Shown here one piece after another: positions 6,946 through 10,392 of a stretch of DNA of 10,392 nt. The first letter of the stretch is position 1. Each line of letters starts with the position of its first letter. The position numbers and the translations under genes were made by a program. The DNA comes from an uncultured Armatimonadota bacterium (GTDB lineage Bacteria; Armatimonadota; Armatimonadia; Armatimonadales; Armatimonadaceae). Location: positions 1 to 10,392 of the forward strand of contig CAIYBQ010000423.1 of NCBI GenBank assembly GCA_903924445.1, written 5' to 3'. The notes beneath the pieces were generated by a model. That model was not told the DNA's origin and made no database searches. It saw nothing but the letters and a program-made list of their open reading frames with translations.

Positions 6946-8520
6946 ATGTCAAAGATTCGATTTATGAATGCCATCGTGATTGATGGTAGTGGAAGCGCTG
7001 GGTTTGCGGCGGATGTCTACATAGATGATGACATCATCACTGATGTTGTTCCCCAACCAATCCTTGTCCCTGTCCGGGATGACTACGAGGCAATTGAGTG
7101 TGCGGGCAAGGTGTTGTGTCCTGGCTTCATCGATATCCACACCCACTCTGACTTTAATGTCCTGATCTTTCCTGGCATGGAGAGTTCCCTCTCCCAAGGC
7201 GTAACGAGTGAAGTCTTCGGTAACTGTGGGATTGCTATTGGTCTTGCGACACCAGCCGAAGATTTTAAGCTCGAGCGCCGCGCTCTTGACCGCTACGGGG
7301 TCAAGCTGGACTGGACAGATCTGTCATCGTTCCTGACACGCGTCGCAGATAATGGCACCGCTCTTAATGTTGCATCCCTTGCCGGACACGGAACACTCCG
7401 AAAACGTGTAATGGGAACCGCTAACCGAGCCCCAGATGTGGCTGAACTTAGTCAAATGTGCCGTGATGCCGAAGCGTCAATGGCCGCGGGTGCCATCGGA
7501 TTATCATCAGGACTTGAGTACATCCCAGGCGCATACGCATCCATAGACGAGCTTTCTGCCATCGCAAAAGTCGTTGCTGCGGCAGGTGGCTTTTATGCAA
7601 CGCATTTGCGTGATGAAGGCGATCACCTGGAAGCCGCGGTTGAGGAGGCAATCAGCGTCGCCTCGAACGCCGGGATATCCCTCCAGCTAAGTCATCACAA
7701 AGCAGAACTGCGACGGAACTGGACGGCGGTCCGCCGGACATTGGCACGCGTTACGGAAGCGCAGGCAAGTGGAATCGACATCCATATTGACCAATACCCA
7801 TACACGGCGTACCAGACAAGCCTACAAACCATCGTCCTCCCCCGCTGGGCAAATGCTGCTGACTCAGAAGCGCTAGCAGAGCTAATCAACACGCCGGGAA
7901 ACCGGGAACGCATCCACGCCGAAATGTCCCATCACGATTGGTCACGGATCAAGATTGCAACGTGTGCAACGCATCCAGACTATATTGGGATGTCTTTGGA
8001 AACGCTGGCGGCCAATACTGGCCAACATCCACAGGACTTTGTTCTGGACCTCCTCGCGACCCCGGGTCCATGGATTTCAGCAGTGCATCATGCGATGTCC
8101 GATGAAGATGTCGAGTATGTGCTTGAGGATCCCCGTGTGATGATTGGATCTGACTCAGTCGCAACCGATATCACCCACCACGGAAGTAGCGAGCAACCGC
8201 ATCCACGCACATTTGGGACATTCGCGAGAATACTCGGGCACTATGTTCGGGAAAAGAAGCTCATCGGGCTCGAGGAAGCCATTCGAAAAATGACAAGCCT
8301 ACCCGCATCGCGGCTTGGCTGGCATAACCGCGGGCGTATCGGAGCTGGCTTCAAAGCCGATATCGTCCTCTTGGATCCGGAAACCGTCGGATCACCGGCA
8401 ACCTTTGAACAGCCGCGGCAGCGTGCAACGGGTATTAGCCAGGTATGGGTCAATGGAACGCTGGCTCATGATGGCGGGAGACCTACCGGATCTCGAAGTG
8501 GGCAGGTCTACCGCAAGTAG
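6946..8520 (+). CDS. N-acyl-D-amino-acid deacylase (D-aminoacylase) family amidohydrolase
   Basis: A 524-residue zinc amidohydrolase, last gene of the operon, 7 nt after the exporter stop. The ATG at 6946 is chosen because the protein then begins with the family's usual SKIRFMNAIVIDGSG strand; a longer frame from 6865 would overlap the exporter by 74 nt and add 27 unrelated residues. A GGAG lies 12 nt upstream, so initiation may depend on coupling. Family motifs are all present: GFIDIHTHSDF with H65 and H67, GVTSEVFGNCG with C94 (a metal ligand in D-aminoacylases), SSGLEYIPG (187-195), YATHLRDEGD with H220, LQLSHHK with H250, DQYPYTA (282-288), and GSDSVA with D403. The C-terminal SRLGWHNRGRIGAGFKADIVLLDP stretch closes the small beta-sandwich domain. 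The family hydrolyses N-acyl-D-amino acids to D-amino acid and acid, usually in the cytoplasm; no signal peptide is seen. Some members instead act on N-acyl-D-Glu/Asp or D-dipeptides, so the substrate is open. Confidence 0.88.
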   Translation: MSKIRFMNAIVIDGSGSAGFAADVYIDDDIITDVVPQPILVPVRDDYEAIECAGKVLCPGFIDIHTHSDFNVLIFPGMESSLSQGVTSEVFGNCGIAIGLATPAEDFKLERRALDRYGVKLDWTDLSSFLTRVADNGTALNVASLAGHGTLRKRVMGTANRAPDVAELSQMCRDAEASMAAGAIGLSSGLEYIPGAYASIDELSAIAKVVAAAGGFYATHLRDEGDHLEAAVEEAISVASNAGISLQLSHHKAELRRNWTAVRRTLARVTEAQASGIDIHIDQYPYTAYQTSLQTIVLPRWANAADSEALAELINTPGNRERIHAEMSHHDWSRIKIATCATHPDYIGMSLETLAANTGQHPQDFVLDLLATPGPWISAVHHAMSDEDVEYVLEDPRVMIGSDSVATDITHHGSSEQPHPRTFGTFARILGHYVREKKLIGLEEAIRKMTSLPASRLGWHNRGRIGAGFKADIVLLDPETVGSPATFEQPRQRATGISQVWVNGTLAHDGGRPTGSRSGQVYRK

Positions 8521-8529
8521 TTCATTCGA

Positions 8530-8907
8530 CTAAACAGCTGGAAAGTCAGCCTCAAAAGCTGCACAAAGCTGTTGTAGCGTCGCAGTCTTGATGACAAGGT
8601 CGCGCTCATCATCATCAGGAATGGCAGCGGCCAAGCCTTCGAGACGCTTGCGAATATGCTCCGCAATCTCATCGGCTTCTGTTTCCGTAGCGGCTACTGC
8701 CTGACCAAATGCCCATGGATACACTTGTCCTGTGAGGATAAAAGTACCATCCCGCTGCAGCTCAAGCGTCAGACGTGCATCTGCATCCTCGGTGTCAGCT
8801 GGATTACCGTACTCGGCATCCGCAATAATGGAACCCTTTCCGGGTCCACGCTGACCGATAGTCGCTCCACCATCCATTGCATACCAGCTTCGTTCACGCT
8901 CATCCAT
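8530..8907 (-). CDS. Conserved-looking small cytoplasmic protein of unknown function
   Basis: A 125-residue protein, last gene of the minus-strand operon. Its ATG (8907-8905) overlaps the ndh stop codon by one base (TAATG), so it is probably translated by re-initiation. A longer frame from 8973 is open but would lie inside ndh. It has no signal peptide or membrane segment and is acidic. The N-terminal half carries a Gly-rich motif (GGATIGQRGPGKGSIIAD), then an alternating strand pattern (ARLTLELQRDGTFILTGQVYPWAF). A helix rich in Glu and Arg follows (about 74-94), and the last part (DLVIKTATLQQLCAAFEAD) looks amphipathic. The order GxRGxxxGxIIxD-ARLTLE-TGxxYxW recalls small uncharacterised proteins I have met in other bacteria, but I cannot name a family with confidence. 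Coding is supported by stop/start coupling, a full-length open frame and protein-like composition. Its place after zwf and ndh hints at a redox or regulatory role, which is inference only. Confidence 0.72.
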   Translation of the reverse strand: MDERERSWYAMDGGATIGQRGPGKGSIIADAEYGNPADTEDADARLTLELQRDGTFILTGQVYPWAFGQAVAATETEADEIAEHIRKRLEGLAAAIPDDDERDLVIKTATLQQLCAAFEADFPAV

Positions 8908-10175
8908 TAGTCTACGCGTTCCTTTATCAGATACCGGACACCTCTCCGGTAGGTTACATAGGCATATGCCCATTCAAGCAAAACCAATAGACGGTTGCGG
9001 TAGCCGGCCAAATACAAGATGTGGACAAAGAGCCACATGAGCCAAGCGATTGCACCATGAAAATGTAGCTTGCCCGTAGCAACAACTGCTTTATTACGCC
9101 CAAGAACAGCCATCGAGCCTTTGTCGATGTAGGAAAACTTCATGAGGTCAGCGTTACCAGCGACCAGTTTCCCGATATTCTGTCCAGCACATTCGCCCAT
9201 TTGCCGCGCGGCCGGCGCTACTCCGGGAACGGCCATATCCCCATGCCATTGCACGTGTGCAGCATCACCAATCACATAAACCGAATTGTCATCGCACAAG
9301 TGAAGACACTGCGTAACAACCACACGACCGGCTCTGTCTTGTTCAGCACCAAGCGTCGCGCAGATTGGTCCAGCTTTGTTGCCAGCTGCCCAGAATACAG
9401 TTCGGCAAGGAATGCGCGTGCCGTCATCGAGCATCACATGGTCAGCCTGAATATCTGCAGCCTTGCGCAACGGAATGACCTCAACACCAAGTTCCTTGAG
9501 ATCGGCGGTTGCGCAGACACGGAGGTCATCCGGGAAGCTGTCAAGGACATGTGCACTGTTTTCGATCAGAATAATCCGCGTCTCGGCCGGCGTAAAGCTG
9601 CGATATTCCCCCGCAAGTGCCTTTCGCGCAATTTCCGGTAGCACACCAGCAAGCTCGCAACCGGTCGGACCGCCGCCAACGACGATAAATGTCAGCCATT
9701 CTTTCCGCAATGCATCGGTTTCAGCCTTCTCAGCCGCCTCAAATGCACCTAAAAAGCGCTCGCGTGCTCGGTTGGCATCCTCGAGGGTCTTGAGCCCGGG
9801 CGCCAGCGCTTCCCACTCGGAATGCCCGAAGTAGTGGTGACGTCCACCAGATGCGACGACAAGGTAGTCGTAGCAAATGGGCGATCCACAGGAAAGGACA
9901 ACCTGCTTTTTCCCTCGGTCAACAGCAATGACATCCGCCATGATGACCTTAGTGTTTTGCTGATCTTTGAGAATCGTCCGGATCGGTGCAGAAATCTCGG
10001 TCGGAGACAAACCGCCCGTTGCAACCTGATACAGGAGTGGTTGAAAGAGGTGGTGGTTGGTCCGGTCGATGAGAGTAATCTCAACCGCGGCTTTTTTGAG
10101 CGAGCGGGCTGCGGCAAGGCCACCAAAGCCGCCACCTATGATGACGACTTTTGGTCTGGATGCCGAGATGTTCAT
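8907..10175 (-). CDS. ndh: Type II NADH:quinone oxidoreductase (NDH-2)
   Basis: A 422-residue FAD enzyme that passes electrons from NADH to membrane quinone without pumping protons. The ATG at 10175 is chosen: GGGAG lies 7 nt upstream and it places the FAD fold near the N-terminus; a frame from 10247 would overlap zwf. FAD binding is shown by VVIIGGGFGGLAA (10-22) with D37 at the end of the second strand, and by VYVIGDAAH (299-307). NADH binding is shown by VVGGGPTGCELAG (165-177) with E205. HHLFQPLLYQVATGGLSP (41-58) and GVAPAARQMG (318-327) are NDH-2 hallmarks; Q325 lies in the segment linked to quinone binding in the family. The C-terminal amphipathic and hydrophobic stretch (AIAWLMWLFVHILYLAGY, RNRLLVLLEWAYAYVTYRRG; 375-412) is the membrane anchor of bacterial NDH-2. 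It is 1 nt downstream of zwf and overlaps the small gene after it by one base, so the three should be co-transcribed. Confidence 0.95.
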   Translation of the reverse strand: MNISASRPKVVIIGGGFGGLAAARSLKKAAVEITLIDRTNHHLFQPLLYQVATGGLSPTEISAPIRTILKDQQNTKVIMADVIAVDRGKKQVVLSCGSPICYDYLVVASGGRHHYFGHSEWEALAPGLKTLEDANRARERFLGAFEAAEKAETDALRKEWLTFIVVGGGPTGCELAGVLPEIARKALAGEYRSFTPAETRIILIENSAHVLDSFPDDLRVCATADLKELGVEVIPLRKAADIQADHVMLDDGTRIPCRTVFWAAGNKAGPICATLGAEQDRAGRVVVTQCLHLCDDNSVYVIGDAAHVQWHGDMAVPGVAPAARQMGECAGQNIGKLVAGNADLMKFSYIDKGSMAVLGRNKAVVATGKLHFHGAIAWLMWLFVHILYLAGYRNRLLVLLEWAYAYVTYRRGVRYLIKERVD

Positions 10176-10176
10176 C

Positions 10177-10392
10177 CTATGGCTCCCGCCACTTAGCGCC
10201 GTGCTCAAGCAGCGAATCGGCTTTCTCCGGGCCCCATGTTGCCGCAAAGTATGGCATCACATCTGCCGGATGCTGCTCCCACGCCTCAAGGATTGGCGTC
10301 AGCAGCTTCCATGCCGCTTCAACTTCATCTCCACGTGCAAAGAGACTCGCATCACCGCGGATTGCATCTAACAACAGCCGCTCGTAGGCATC
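10177..10392 (-). CDS. zwf: Glucose-6-phosphate 1-dehydrogenase, C-terminal part (partial at right edge)
   Basis: The last 71 codons of a gene that begins beyond the right edge; the frame is open to base 10392. The segment DAYERLLLDAIRGDASLFAR, then DEVEAAWKLLTPILEAW, and the closing PYFAATWGPEKADSLLEHGAKW are highly characteristic of the C-terminal domain of bacterial glucose-6-phosphate dehydrogenase. In G6PD the AYERLLLD...G...LF.R.DEVE.AW element lies in the large beta+alpha domain near the dimer interface, and the protein normally ends soon after the TWGP motif, as here. The enzyme oxidises glucose 6-phosphate to 6-phosphogluconolactone and makes NADPH at the start of the oxidative pentose phosphate pathway. 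The coenzyme-binding and catalytic residues are outside the window. Its TAG stop is followed after one base by the ndh start. Confidence 0.93.
   Translation of the reverse strand, partial: DAYERLLLDAIRGDASLFARGDEVEAAWKLLTPILEAWEQHPADVMPYFAATWGPEKADSLLEHGAKWREP

Noticed and set aside
8908..8973. 22-residue N-terminal extension of the small unknown protein
   Set aside because: It is out-of-frame reading of the NDH-2 C-terminus; the TAATG overlap gives a better start.
9201..9641. Plus-strand 146-codon frame opposite ndh
   Set aside because: It is a mirror frame of a gene with complete FAD and NADH motifs and has no recognisable protein features of its own.
10176..10247. 24-residue N-terminal extension of NDH-2
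   Set aside because: It lies in the zwf coding region in another frame and would put foreign residues ahead of the FAD fold; the ATG at 10175 has a proper RBS.

Overview
The window looks like a chromosomal piece of a member of the Armatimonadota, or a close relative in the same broad group of Gram-negative-type phyla. The main evidence is the prepilin-like protein at 598-1455. Its N-terminus (FTLIELLVVIAIIAILAAI, then a FPVFAQAREKARQASC-type segment) and its C-terminal H-X9-DG motif are typical of the DUF1559 proteins that are abundant in that phylum. A PSCyt1-type (Planctomycete cytochrome C-like) secreted protein, two lipoproteins with lipoboxes and an ASPIC/UnbV protein agree with this. 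Base composition is moderate (a little above half G+C by eye) and fairly even. I see no transposase, integrase, tRNA, rRNA or CRISPR array, so nothing marks the window as a mobile island.

Layout. (1) At 1-281 on the minus strand is the start of a gene that runs off the left edge. It begins with TTG and encodes a signal peptide followed by a CxxCH haem-binding domain. (2) Positions 282-597 are a divergent intergenic region with a 12-bp perfect palindrome and a plausible sigma70-type promoter pointing right. (3) From 598 to 8520, six plus-strand genes follow one another with gaps of only 3-9 nt, so they are probably one operon: DUF1559 prepilin-like protein, small Pro/Ala-rich lipoprotein, membrane-anchored TPR protein, CRTAC1-like FG-GAP plus ASPIC/UnbV lipoprotein, ABC exporter, and an N-acyl-D-amino-acid deacylase-type amidohydrolase. 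(4) From the right edge back to 8530 is a minus-strand operon: the 3' end of zwf (glucose-6-phosphate dehydrogenase), a type II NADH dehydrogenase (ndh), and a 125-residue protein of unknown function. Spacing is 1 nt and then a 1-nt TAATG overlap. The two operons converge with only 9 nt between their stop codons.

How the genes may work together. The first four proteins of the left operon all carry export or membrane-anchoring signals, so together they look like a cell-envelope module: pseudopilin, lipoprotein, TPR scaffold and Ca-binding beta-propeller. The ABC exporter and the deacylase could add an export and processing step for a peptide or N-acylated D-amino-acid compound, but that link is inferred only from operon position. 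The right operon joins the NADPH-producing entry of the pentose phosphate pathway to a non-proton-pumping NADH:quinone oxidoreductase, which suggests co-regulated redox balancing. The six-gene left operon is the best candidate here for an undescribed functional unit; each of its domains is known, but I know of no described system with this combination.
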